A stretch of 9,258 nucleotides of DNA from Candidatus Altimarinota bacterium (lineage in GTDB: Bacteria > Patescibacteriota > Gracilibacteria > UBA4473). The stretch covers positions 1 through 9,258 of the forward strand of contig JAHDBZ010000038.1 in the NCBI GenBank assembly GCA_020630245.1, in the 5' to 3' direction. The notes under the pieces were generated by a model, which searched no databases, was not told the origin of the DNA, and saw nothing but the letters and a program-made list of their open reading frames with translations. A program made the position numbers and the translations under genes. This document shows, in pieces, positions 1 to 7,298 of the stretch. The first letter of the stretch is position 1; each line of letters begins with the position of its first letter.

Positions 1-1593
1 AGCGGCTGGTTCATCAGATGGTATATCCGTGATAGCAGCTTCGGTTGTGAGGAAAGTAGCGGCGATAGAAGCGGCGTTTTGTAGGGCACTGCGCGTTACT
101 TTCTTTGGATCGATGATACCGGCGGCGACGAGGTCTTTGATCTGCCCTTCGGCTGCATCGAATCCTTCCGCGGCAGATTTGGCATTGAGAATGTCGTTGA
201 CGACTACAGATCCTTCGTAGCCAGCGTTCTCGGCGATCTGCCGAGCGGGTGCTTCGAGTGCGCGAGCCACGATATGGAGTCCTACCATTTCTTCTTCGTT
301 GGCGAGTTCGATGGTTTGTAGTTTTTGGGCAGCTTTGAGCAGGGCCGTTCCTCCACCAGCTACCACGCCTTCACTAGAAGCCGCCTTGGTTGCGAGGACG
401 GCATCTTCGATACGATGTTTGCGTTCTTTGAGTTCTACTTCGGTAGCGGCTCCGACTTTGATCACGGCCACACCACCACCAAGCTTGGCGCGACGTTCGG
501 CCAGTTTTTCTTTGTCGTAGTCAGATTTGGCATTGTCGATGTGTCGTTCAATTTCTTTGATACGAGCGTCGATTAGCTGTGGATCTCCAGCGCCATCTAC
601 AACGGTAGTTGTATTGGCCGTGACGACGACTTTTTTAGCGCTTCCGAGGTCAGCAACGGTAGCTTGATCGAGTTTCATACCGACTTCTTCCGAGATTACA
701 CGTCCGCCTGTGAGGATGGCAATGTCCTGGAGCATGGCTTTTCGACGATCTCCAAAGCCTGGGGCTTTGACACCGACAACGTTGAAGGTTCCACGAAGTT
801 TATTAACCACGAGCGTTGCAAGCGCTTCAGATTCGATGTCTTCGGCGATGATTAAGAGGTTTTTGTTTCCAGACTGCACGACGCCTTCTAGGAGTGGCAA
901 GATATCTTGGATACTGCTAATTTTTTTATCAGTAATGAGTACCATTGGATTTTCGAGGACGGCTTCCATGTGTTCTGGATCTGAGATCATGTATGGCGAT
1001 AGGTAACCGTTATCAAACTGCATTCCCATGACGATTGATTTCTCGAGCCCCATCGTGTTTCCGTCTTCAACGCTAACGACGCCATCAGCCCCGACTTCTT
1101 CAAATACTTCAGCGATGATCTGTCCGACTTGTTCGTTTTGAGCAGAGATAGTGGCTACTTGAGCGATTTTCTCGGTAGAGTTGATCGGTTCGGCCATGGC
1201 TTCTAGTTCCGCCACGACGACTTGTACTGCTTGATCAATCCCACGTTGGATAGCGATCGGGTTGGCGCCGGCAGTGACGTTCTTGAGACCTTCGCGGATG
1301 ATCGCATCGGCGAGTACGGTGGCGGTTGTCGTTCCGTCTCCAGCAGCATCATTGGTCTTGCTCGCAACTTCTTTGGCGAGCGTGGCTCCCATGTTTTCGT
1401 ATTTGTCTTCGAATTCGACTTCTTTGGCGATCGTGACACCGTCATTGGTAACGACGGGTGATCCGTATGATTTTTCGAGGATTACATTGCGGCCTTTTGG
1501 GCCCATAGTGACGCGGACTGCATCCGCCAGTTTTGAGACTCCGGCGGCTACACGAGCGCGGGCGTCATCTCCAAATTTTATATCTTTAGCCAT
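1..1593 (-). CDS. groEL: 60 kDa chaperonin GroEL (C-terminus cut by window edge)
   Basis: GroEL is the ATP-driven folding chamber of the cytoplasm, built of two seven-subunit rings and capped by GroES. The reading frame is open for 531 codons from the ATG at 1591-1593 to the window edge. The protein begins MAKDIKFGDDARARV. It carries the family motifs VTMGPKGRNV (about residues 28-37), TNDGVTIAKE (about 49-58) and the nucleotide-binding GDGTTT (about 85-90). Near the C-terminal third it has the signature region AASSEGVVAGGG, where the usual acidic residue before the glutamate is serine. The last visible residues are ITDIPSDEPAA, so only a short tail, usually Gly/Met-rich, is missing. It lies 58 bases downstream of groES and must share its transcript. 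No Shine-Dalgarno is seen; the leader before ATG is C-rich. Identity is certain from sequence; function follows from the family. Confidence 0.98.
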   Translation of the reverse strand, partial: MAKDIKFGDDARARVAAGVSKLADAVRVTMGPKGRNVILEKSYGSPVVTNDGVTIAKEVEFEDKYENMGATLAKEVASKTNDAAGDGTTTATVLADAIIREGLKNVTAGANPIAIQRGIDQAVQVVVAELEAMAEPINSTEKIAQVATISAQNEQVGQIIAEVFEEVGADGVVSVEDGNTMGLEKSIVMGMQFDNGYLSPYMISDPEHMEAVLENPMVLITDKKISSIQDILPLLEGVVQSGNKNLLIIAEDIESEALATLVVNKLRGTFNVVGVKAPGFGDRRKAMLQDIAILTGGRVISEEVGMKLDQATVADLGSAKKVVVTANTTTVVDGAGDPQLIDARIKEIERHIDNAKSDYDKEKLAERRAKLGGGVAVIKVGAATEVELKERKHRIEDAVLATKAASSEGVVAGGGTALLKAAQKLQTIELANEEEMVGLHIVARALEAPARQIAENAGYEGSVVVNDILNAKSAAEGFDAAEGQIKDLVAAGIIDPKKVTRSALQNAASIAATFLTTEAAITDIPSDEPAA

Positions 1594-1609
1594 GGTGGTG
1601 GGTGGTTAA

Positions 1610-1651
1610 TAGTTGATAGTAAATAGTACAAAGTGTGTAGTACAAAGATAA
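1610..1651. repeat. Degenerate heptad tandem repeat in the groES-groEL spacer
   Basis: Read on the plus strand in steps of seven, this stretch is tagttga, tagtaaa, tagtaca, aagtgtg, tagtaca, aagataa. Two exact 10-base copies of tagtacaaag lie at 1624-1633 and 1638-1647, 14 bases apart. The repeat fills nearly the whole groES-groEL spacer, leaving only a C-rich stretch before the groEL start on the coding strand. Low-complexity heptads of this kind occur, as I recall, between genes in some Patescibacteria. Function is unknown. Confidence 0.6.
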
Positions 1652-1933
1652 TTAAGCCTCAACCGCGAGGAGAGAATCAAATCCAAGGATGTAGAGTTCT
1701 TGTCCGTCGATTTTGATTTCGGTTGGGGCGTATTGAGTGAAAACAACGATGTCACCGACTTTGACGCCAGAGAGATCTTTACCTTCTTTGCCGGGACCGA
1801 TTGCGAGGACTTCACCTCGACGTGGTTTTTCCTTGGTAGCTGTGTCTGGGATAACGATACCAGAAGCCGTCGTTGAAGCGCTTTCAAGCGGCTTTACGAT
1901 GACATTATCTTGTAGGGGATTAAGCGTTGCCAT
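1652..1933 (-). CDS. groES: 10 kDa co-chaperonin GroES
   Basis: GroES is the seven-subunit lid of the GroEL chamber in the cytoplasm. The 93-residue product has the usual family length. It begins MATLNPLQDNVIVKPLE. The mobile loop that contacts GroEL is residues about 18-33, including the hydrophobic triad region SGIVIPDTA. It is followed by RRGEVLAIGPG and the strand KVGDIVVFTQYAPTEIKIDG. The start is the ATG at 1931-1933, about 26 bases after the predicted transcription start. No strong Shine-Dalgarno precedes it. groEL follows in the same direction. A CIRCE operator overlaps the promoter, so repression by HrcA and heat induction are expected. No truncation is seen. Confidence 0.98.
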   Translation of the reverse strand: MATLNPLQDNVIVKPLESASTTASGIVIPDTATKEKPRRGEVLAIGPGKEGKDLSGVKVGDIVVFTQYAPTEIKIDGQELYILGFDSLLAVEA

Positions 1934-1965
1934 GTCTTTTTATGGGTTATATGAAAAGCTGGCAG

Positions 1966-1994
1966 ATGTTAGCAGTCTCAGCGAGAGAGTGCAA
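1966..1994 (-). promoter_or_regulatory. groES-groEL promoter
   Basis: On the minus strand, TTGCAC (plus 1989-1994) and TAACAT (plus 1966-1971) are separated by exactly 17 bases. They match the -35 and -10 consensus at 3/6 and 4/6. The predicted start is near 1959, giving a 5' leader of about 26 bases. The promoter sits inside the CIRCE operator, as expected for a repressible heat-shock promoter. Confidence 0.55.
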
Positions 1995-1995
1995 A
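1969..1995. promoter_or_regulatory. CIRCE operator (HrcA-binding inverted repeat)
   Basis: The half-sites are ttagcagtc (1969-1977) and gagtgcaaa (1987-1995), separated by 9 bases. The CIRCE consensus is TTAGCACTC-N9-GAGTGCTAA, so each half differs at one base (16 of 18 match) and the spacing is exact. It lies just upstream of groES. In other bacteria HrcA binds this element to repress groE. hrcA itself is not in the window. Confidence 0.88.
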
Positions 1996-2023
1996 TCAAT
2001 GTATTTGAAATTTTATCGAAAGA

Positions 2024-2752
2024 CTATTTGGTGCGACTTACATACGTTGTGGTGCCACAGACAAAATCAGGGGCTGTTTTGTGTTTGTAGGTAGGAATTA
2101 CTGACTCCTGCTGTCCCATACTGATAAATTGTCCTCGAAAATTTTTGATAGGAACTTTATTCTTATCTAAAAGTACAACACTACTACCAGAATACCCGCT
2201 ACAGGCAATTCCACTGTTGGTTACATAATCCGAATACATTTCTAAGGTAATCAATTGGTTTTCTACTTTCACAATACGGTAAATTTGTTTGGGGTGACCA
2301 TATCGAATATCAAATGAGCGGTAAGGATCGATGATGGCTGCTAAGTTTCCAGGTTTTATCTCTGGGTGATTGGGTTCATAACTTAGTGGTACGAAAATCC
2401 CAAGATCGTCTAAAAATTTTTTACCATCTTTATTTAATTTTGCTCGGCAACGCCGATCAGCATCATTTTCCCCATAGCATCGAAAATTTTCAGTAGTGGT
2501 TTTAAATGCAAAAGGTTGGGGTATAGAGCCATAGCGTGATGCTTTTTGTACAGCGCTTCTAAAAATAATAACTGCCTCATCGCAGCCAGGTTTAAAGCCA
2601 TGTTCAATAGTCGTAATGCTCCAATTGTTATTCAGGTCTGCTTCTAATCCACCACGAAAAGAGTTACCACAGCTGTTTATTGAAACATCTGCAGCGGCCC
2701 AAGAGTCTCTACGATCTTTGGCTTCGGCGGTATCGGCAAAAATCCCACTCAA
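2024..2752 (-). CDS. Trypsin/chymotrypsin-like serine protease, probably secreted
   Basis: The protein looks like a divergent S1-type endopeptidase. A triad can be proposed by position: His51 in SITTIEHGF (family TAAHC region), Asp116 in DDLGIFVPL (family DIALL region) and Ser188 in CSGYSGSSVVLL (family GDSGG region). RGQFISMG follows, like the IVSWG strand after the nucleophile. Six cysteines (28, 57, 92, 102, 184, 232) fit three disulfides and an extracytoplasmic location. The start is unclear. The first usual start codon is TTG at 2750-2752, without a Shine-Dalgarno. The frame stays open upstream to 2800 and encodes a signal-peptide-like stretch (TTILATILSGIFA followed by DTAEA), but with no ATG, GTG or TTG. 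Either a rare start codon (ATT/ATA/ATC) is used or the TTG product keeps only part of it. The gene is AT-richer than its neighbours. Substrate unknown. Confidence 0.7.
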   Translation of the reverse strand: MSGIFADTAEAKDRRDSWAAADVSINSCGNSFRGGLEADLNNNWSITTIEHGFKPGCDEAVIIFRSAVQKASRYGSIPQPFAFKTTTENFRCYGENDADRRCRAKLNKDGKKFLDDLGIFVPLSYEPNHPEIKPGNLAAIIDPYRSFDIRYGHPKQIYRIVKVENQLITLEMYSDYVTNSGIACSGYSGSSVVLLDKNKVPIKNFRGQFISMGQQESVIPTYKHKTAPDFVCGTTTYVSRTK

Positions 2753-2782
2753 AATAGTGGCTAATATGGTTGTCTGGATAGG

Positions 2783-2811
2783 TTTTTCTAATTTTACGAC
2801 CTATTTATAAT
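2783..2811 (+). promoter_or_regulatory. Promoter for the plus-strand gene at 2852
   Basis: A perfect -10 TATAAT lies at 2806-2811. A weak -35 (tttttc, 2783-2788) is 17 bases upstream. The predicted start near 2818 would give a leader of about 34 bases to the GTG at 2852. It overlaps the divergent protease promoter. Confidence 0.45.
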
Positions 2812-2831
2812 ATTTTTTTAAAAATATGCAA
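2804..2831 (-). promoter_or_regulatory. Promoter for the serine protease gene
   Basis: On the minus strand, TTGCAT (plus 2826-2831) and TATAAA (plus 2804-2809) are 16 bases apart across an A/T run. The -10 hexamer shares bases with the plus-strand -10, so the two divergent promoters probably exclude each other. The predicted start near 2797 falls about where the open frame of the protease begins. Confidence 0.45.
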
Positions 2832-2851
2832 CACGAGGGATTGTCTACAGT

Positions 2852-3481
2852 GTGACGACAGAGTGGTTGAGGAGTTTTGACGTTTTTGTTTTATTTATTA
2901 TAAATGTATTGATGGAAAATTCAGATTCCTTTATTCCAAGCCAAGAATTAAGATATGTTGAATACACCAAGCATGGCAGAAGTCGTGTATCAGACATCGT
3001 TGAGCAAGAGGAGATAAAAGAGTCGGTCTCAAGAGATGCAATTTGTAGACTTTGGGATGATTATTTTTTGAAAAAAAGAAAGATAATTATGTATAGGTCC
3101 TTGATTTTTACGACTGTGAAAGCAACAGTACACGCTGTTAAAAAATTAAAGATCAGCCAAGGAACTAGAGACAGTCTAGATGAGATCGTAGATTTTTTAT
3201 CTGTTGCTCAAGAAGATGAAGAGATTTCAAAAGAGGATTTTGTGGAATTTTTTGATTCGTTAAAAAATCTAAGAAATCAATCTGTGAAGTCTTATTTTGA
3301 AGTTGCGCACAAGATTATGCTCAATAAATTTGAAGGTTTTCAGTTTCAGTTTAGCGAGCCAGACGGTCGCGATAGTGTAAGAGAAAAAATTGAAGGTGAT
3401 CATTGGGCACTATTTTCTTCAGGGCATCTTGATTATTGCAAAACTTGGGATCGGAATGATTGGTCTGGCTTCAAACCCTAA
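2852..3481 (+). CDS. Hypothetical protein of unknown function
   Basis: I do not recognise this 209-residue protein. From the GTG at 2852 it begins MTTEWLRSFDVFVLFIINVLM, with a short hydrophobic stretch at about residues 9-21. The rest is rich in Lys, Glu and Asp and looks helical. Its C-terminus is Trp- and His-rich (GDHWALFSSGHLDYCKTW). The start is uncertain: a GAGGG at 2835-2839 lies 12 bases before the GTG, and an in-frame ATG at 2912-2914 would give 189 residues without the hydrophobic stretch. It is divergent from the protease with overlapping promoters, and its stop overlaps the convergent cysteine-rich gene by 11 bases. GC is low here (14 of 60 at 3061-3120), hinting at a different origin from the flanks. 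Pairing with the protease, for example as regulator or inhibitor, is only a guess. Confidence 0.65.
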   Translation: MTTEWLRSFDVFVLFIINVLMENSDSFIPSQELRYVEYTKHGRSRVSDIVEQEEIKESVSRDAICRLWDDYFLKKRKIIMYRSLIFTTVKATVHAVKKLKISQGTRDSLDEIVDFLSVAQEDEEISKEDFVEFFDSLKNLRNQSVKSYFEVAHKIMLNKFEGFQFQFSEPDGRDSVREKIEGDHWALFSSGHLDYCKTWDRNDWSGFKP

Positions 3482-5030
3482 TAATAATTTTTCGCTTCTG
3501 AATCATCTCAGACCAGAGGTTTTCCAGTCTGATCAAGGGATCGTTGGTTGGGCAGGGGAGGCCCCATTTTTGGTAAAAAGCGAGTTCAGTAGGAATGAAA
3601 CGAAAGTCCTTACCAGTCTCAGCACATTTGAAGGTTTCTGTGTGTGTGACGAGTTGCGGGTTCTCAGGAATATTAGTTTCGAGTGGTGTGGCTAGTTTTC
3701 GTAATTTTGCCTCCCAGTCATCATCCCAGCTCATACCAAAATTTGCTGCCTCATTTCCACTCGATGGGTAGAAACGCTGGGCCATGGTGTGGTTGTAGGC
3801 GTGTGGGGAGTATTTGGTGGGAAAGAATTCGCCGTATTCACCGGTTTCGCGCATGTGGGCGATGATTTTGTCCCTTAGCGCAAAATATTCATCTTTAGAG
3901 TATTGCTTATTGAGGATGCAGTACTGACGATTTTTGAGGCCTGTGCAGCCAAAACAGTCTTTGCTGTTCCAGCACTCGATGGAGTAGTAGACGTCAGAAC
4001 AAAACCACATCAATTGGCAGAAGTAGTTACCGTAGCCTTTGGGGCCAGCATGCAAAGTCTCATACATGAGTTCACCTTCGTAGATACTGATGTCGTAGCA
4101 GTCTTTAGAATGATGGATTTCACTGCAGTAACGACAATCACGGCAGTTGTCGATGAAATAGCAGTCCTGGCAGTCTTTGGAATTGGTTATGTAATTACCA
4201 CTGCAGCCTTCGGCCTGGACCATGACCTGATCTGACGTCGGATTGGCTTTCAGAAATTCTGCCCATTTGGTTTGGGCTTCGGCTAGGTTTTGTCGATTGT
4301 GACTAAAAATAAATTGCCAGTACTTTTCGTATTCTTCTTTGGAAACTGGTTTATTGAAGATATGGTATTCTTTGGAGTTGAGATCCGTGCAAAACAGGCA
4401 GTGTCGGCAGCTGCGGCAGTTTTTGAGAAAAGCAGAATTATGACAGTGAAAGATGTTTTCACTGAAAAAACAGGCATAACAATTCTCAGCTTTTTTGAGC
4501 TGATAGCCGATCTCACTGTCGCGAACATAGATCGAAGCGATGATGTCTTTGCAGTTTTGGACGTTATAGCAAAACGCGCAGTCTTGGCATTCATCCGTTT
4601 CGTCGACCAGATAGCAGTCGCGGTTGCGACAGGAACAGATGATGTACTGTGAGTTTTGATTTTCGTGGCCGATGTTCCCAGCATTTTTAGGTACTTGATA
4701 ATACAGCTCCATAAACTGCTCAAAAAAGGGTCGGCTAAAATCAAAATCTGCTTCGAGGTCGGTGACGGCTTCGTCTCCCAGAAAACAAGTTTCACAATAG
4801 GTTTTGATCGTATTGATATTGGGTGAGAAGTAACTCATGGCAGGTCCTTGGCATTTGTCACATTTACGGATGTGAAAGTTTTTCCCGCGCCAAGCCCAAC
4901 GCCGACGTTCTCTTTCTTCTGGGCACAGGGTCGGCAGGGGAACGTTTATCTTTGCATAAAACGCCAGATCTCGTTCGTCGATCGTAAAGACTTTTCCTGA
5001 GACGGTGCAGGTTTTTGTGGTGGGAGCCAT
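3471..5030 (-). CDS. Cysteine-rich zinc-ribbon/beta-solenoid-like protein (paralog 1)
   Basis: This is a 519-residue protein with 35 cysteines and no visible signal peptide or membrane segment. Residues 1-82 form a zinc-ribbon-like module: KTCTVSGKVF, FYAKINVPLPTLCPEER, C57-x2-C60 and C79-x2-C82. Residues about 132-214 and 276-371 are cysteine-dense. In the runs 139-214 and 287-371 every cysteine is spaced by a multiple of three. Two similar segments, SKEYHIFNKPVSKEEYE (219-235) and NRQYCILNKQYSKDEY (367-382), point to an internal duplication. A conserved HMRETGEYGEFFP block follows. A second copy of the N-terminal module starts at FKCAETGKDF (467) but stops before its two CxxC pairs. The start ATG has AGGA eight bases upstream, overlapping the ATPase stop, so the two genes are probably co-transcribed and coupled. 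I associate the family with CPR genomes, where it is uncharacterised. Zinc or other metal binding is inferred; function is unknown. Confidence 0.85.
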   Translation of the reverse strand: MAPTTKTCTVSGKVFTIDERDLAFYAKINVPLPTLCPEERERRRWAWRGKNFHIRKCDKCQGPAMSYFSPNINTIKTYCETCFLGDEAVTDLEADFDFSRPFFEQFMELYYQVPKNAGNIGHENQNSQYIICSCRNRDCYLVDETDECQDCAFCYNVQNCKDIIASIYVRDSEIGYQLKKAENCYACFFSENIFHCHNSAFLKNCRSCRHCLFCTDLNSKEYHIFNKPVSKEEYEKYWQFIFSHNRQNLAEAQTKWAEFLKANPTSDQVMVQAEGCSGNYITNSKDCQDCYFIDNCRDCRYCSEIHHSKDCYDISIYEGELMYETLHAGPKGYGNYFCQLMWFCSDVYYSIECWNSKDCFGCTGLKNRQYCILNKQYSKDEYFALRDKIIAHMRETGEYGEFFPTKYSPHAYNHTMAQRFYPSSGNEAANFGMSWDDDWEAKLRKLATPLETNIPENPQLVTHTETFKCAETGKDFRFIPTELAFYQKWGLPCPTNDPLIRLENLWSEMIQKRKIIIRV

Positions 5031-5040
5031 GCCCTACATC

Positions 5041-7290
5041 CTATATAATCGGTTCACTAAACTCAACTTCTGCGAATGGATCGGCTTTTCCTTGATTCTT
5101 GGCATTAGCTTTGGCGTCGCGCTGGACTTGTACGTCTAGCTTGCCTTCTTCCCAGGCTTGTAAGATTTGGTGCACTTCTGTGACTGGTTTGGCATACGTC
5201 GCTCGAGAATGATCGAGGGCGGCTTGGGCGTGATTTTCTTTTGGGAATATCATATCCAGAGTCTTGCCTGAAAAGGCTTCTCGCAGTTCTCCATCGATCG
5301 AAATTTTACAGTAAAAGTCCCGCACTCCGAGATTAATAATGTCGCGTTCAGAGAATCGTGGATTGTATTCGGCGGCCAGGATCTGCGCATCTTCTCCGCC
5401 CACGCGGAAAGAGAGTAGGGATCCCACATTCCCAAAGACCGTCGTTCGGATCTTGTCACTGAGCTGCCCCAAAAACTGATGGGCAATGGTTAGATTTAGA
5501 CGGTACTTACGAGCTTCAGAGAGAATCTCATCAAAGGTATCTGTGGCGAAGTTCTGGAACTCATCCACGTAGAGATAAAAATCTACTCGGTCATCCTCAG
5601 CCTGATCGGCTCGACTCATGGCGGCTTGGTAGATCTTGGTAATGGCAATGGCTCCCATGAGGGCCGCATTTTCTTCTCCAAGAATTCCCTTAGAGACTTT
5701 CATCAGCAAAATCTTCTTCCCATCCATGATATCTCGGAAATCGATCTTGTTATCCGGCTGTCCGACAATGTTTCGGATCATATTGGTCGAGACAAACTGT
5801 CCGACTTTATTTAGTAGTGGCGTAATGGCTTCGTTGTCGAACTTTTCAGACCAACCTGCGAATTCATTTACCCAGAAGTTCTTGACCACGTTATCCTCAA
5901 TGTTTCGAACGATGTTTTGTCGGTAGTTTTTATCGGTCAACATTTTGAGGATCGAGAGAATCGTCGTGCCTTCCGTATCGAGCAGGGCGAGCGTTGTATA
6001 ACGCAGTACGTGTTCGAGCCGCGGGGTCCAATTGGCACCAAAGAGTTTCTTGAAAATCTCGATAAACCCGATCGTAACTCGGATCTTGAGCTCTGGCGGA
6101 ACATCGGCGAGAGGATTGAAGCTGATCGGGTATTCCATATCCGATGGATCAAAGACCACCACATCTTTCAGGCGGTGTTCAGGGATCATTTTGAGAACGT
6201 TATCGACCAGATCTCCATGCGGATCAAGTACGCCTACCCCCTTGCCGTTTTTGATGTCGTTTTGGATCAAAAGTTCGAGCAGTTTTGATTTTCCAGAACC
6301 TGACTTACCGACCGTGTAGAGATGTCGTCGTCGATCATTTCGTTTGATCCCAAAGGGGATAAACTGTCCGTGGAAATTTGTCTGTCCAAAGAATGAAATA
6401 TTTGGGTCGTGGCGATTGGTCGGGAGATCGGCCGGTGGCTCGGCTTTCTTGGAGAGTACGTGCAAGAGATTTGGAGTTTCTTGCTCATTTGGTAGATGAA
6501 AAAGCGTGGCCAGTTCTCGACTCGAAAGGAGGAATCCTTTTTTGAGTCTTCGTCCGTGAAAGGCTTTGAGTCCATCGAGGCTTTTAGAGATTTTTCCAAC
6601 TTTTATTTGATTGAGATCAAGCGTGTTAAAATTTTGCAGCGCTCCCAAGACGGCCTTCATACGAGGAACAGGGGAGTGCTGAGCATGTGTAGAAAATACC
6701 GCTGCCCGCATATTGACTCGGTAGTTTCGTCGGCCCGCTTTGTCTTTGATTTCTTGTTTAAAGCTTTTGGCAACGCCTTTTTTAAACCAATACTTTACAC
6801 GAAAAAACTGCGTAAAGGTGTCAAAACGGGTTCGCAGACCAAGTGTTAAATGGCGCATCCCGGTGTCTTTTTGTGGTTGACTGACCATTTGGATCCAGAT
6901 CCCTTCGTTTAGGTGGGATTTTGACAAGACATTGAGCACCCCACTCAGGGCATCCCCGTCAAATTTGGTATGGTCTTTGATCGGAAACAGGTCATTGCGG
7001 CGTAGCCCGATCTCAGAGGAGATAAACTGATGGTTCTTTTTGACTTCGGTAATGAAGTCTTTGATCTCGATGATGTCTGCATCTGGGCTGGTAGCGTATA
7101 TCTGTCCAGAGACAACCTCTGCCGTGGCTTTGTCAGCCGAGAAACAGAACCCAATGTTTCGTCCAAATACGACGATCTCCCAAGAAATTTTTTGGCCATA
7201 CAGAGTCTCATGCAACTGATCGAGAATTTCTTCGAAAGCAGCCGAATTTTTCTGATTGTCTTGAGGGAGCCGAATGAGGTAGGTTTTCAT
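5041..7290 (-). CDS. VirD4/TraG-family type IV coupling ATPase
   Basis: This is a RecA-fold ATPase of the VirD4/TraG/TraD-HerA group, which in known systems pumps DNA or protein substrates through a secretion channel. From the ATG at 7288-7290 it has 749 residues. The Walker A is GKSGSGKS (328-335), followed by GVLDPHGDLVD. The Walker B is YLYVDEFQNF with Asp576-Glu577. Then come ARKYRLNLTIAHQFLGQL and a C-terminal FSGKT region. The first roughly 300 residues are an unassigned N-terminal domain. No membrane helices are visible, unlike classical VirD4, so it is probably soluble or recruited by partners. A GTG at 7306-7308 would add six residues. I prefer the ATG, although GGGAGGA ends right against it. 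The cysteine-rich paralog 1 follows after 10 bases. No relaxase or channel genes are in view, so the exact role is open. Confidence 0.92.
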   Translation of the reverse strand: MKTYLIRLPQDNQKNSAAFEEILDQLHETLYGQKISWEIVVFGRNIGFCFSADKATAEVVSGQIYATSPDADIIEIKDFITEVKKNHQFISSEIGLRRNDLFPIKDHTKFDGDALSGVLNVLSKSHLNEGIWIQMVSQPQKDTGMRHLTLGLRTRFDTFTQFFRVKYWFKKGVAKSFKQEIKDKAGRRNYRVNMRAAVFSTHAQHSPVPRMKAVLGALQNFNTLDLNQIKVGKISKSLDGLKAFHGRRLKKGFLLSSRELATLFHLPNEQETPNLLHVLSKKAEPPADLPTNRHDPNISFFGQTNFHGQFIPFGIKRNDRRRHLYTVGKSGSGKSKLLELLIQNDIKNGKGVGVLDPHGDLVDNVLKMIPEHRLKDVVVFDPSDMEYPISFNPLADVPPELKIRVTIGFIEIFKKLFGANWTPRLEHVLRYTTLALLDTEGTTILSILKMLTDKNYRQNIVRNIEDNVVKNFWVNEFAGWSEKFDNEAITPLLNKVGQFVSTNMIRNIVGQPDNKIDFRDIMDGKKILLMKVSKGILGEENAALMGAIAITKIYQAAMSRADQAEDDRVDFYLYVDEFQNFATDTFDEILSEARKYRLNLTIAHQFLGQLSDKIRTTVFGNVGSLLSFRVGGEDAQILAAEYNPRFSERDIINLGVRDFYCKISIDGELREAFSGKTLDMIFPKENHAQAALDHSRATYAKPVTEVHQILQAWEEGKLDVQVQRDAKANAKNQGKADPFAEVEFSEPII

Positions 7291-7298
7291 TCCTCCCG

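Noticed and set aside
1262..1609. Long plus-strand open frames across groEL (1262-1609), also 299-520, 325-576 and 710-1006
   Set aside because: They are antisense to an unbroken, clearly conserved groEL frame and show no recognisable protein features.
3471..3473. TGA recoding as glycine (Gracilibacteria/SR1 code)
   Set aside because: Reading through this TGA gives no family-like sequence, and none of the conserved genes contains an in-frame TGA.
3461..3515. Inverted repeat TGGTCTG (3461-3467) / CAGACCA (3509-3515) as a terminator for the convergent genes
   Set aside because: The loop is 41 bases, the stem is short and no T run follows on either strand.
3918..4650. Recurring gcagtcttt-like words suggesting direct repeats or a CRISPR array
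   Set aside because: They are the codons of repeated Lys-Asp-Cys and Cys-x2-Cys motifs in a protein frame; there is no fixed repeat-spacer unit.
5917..6288. Plus-strand open frames inside the ATPase gene (5917-6288, 6496-6849, 7030-7389)
   Set aside because: They lie antisense to conserved VirD4/TraG sequence and mirror its codon pattern; no start signals or domains are seen.
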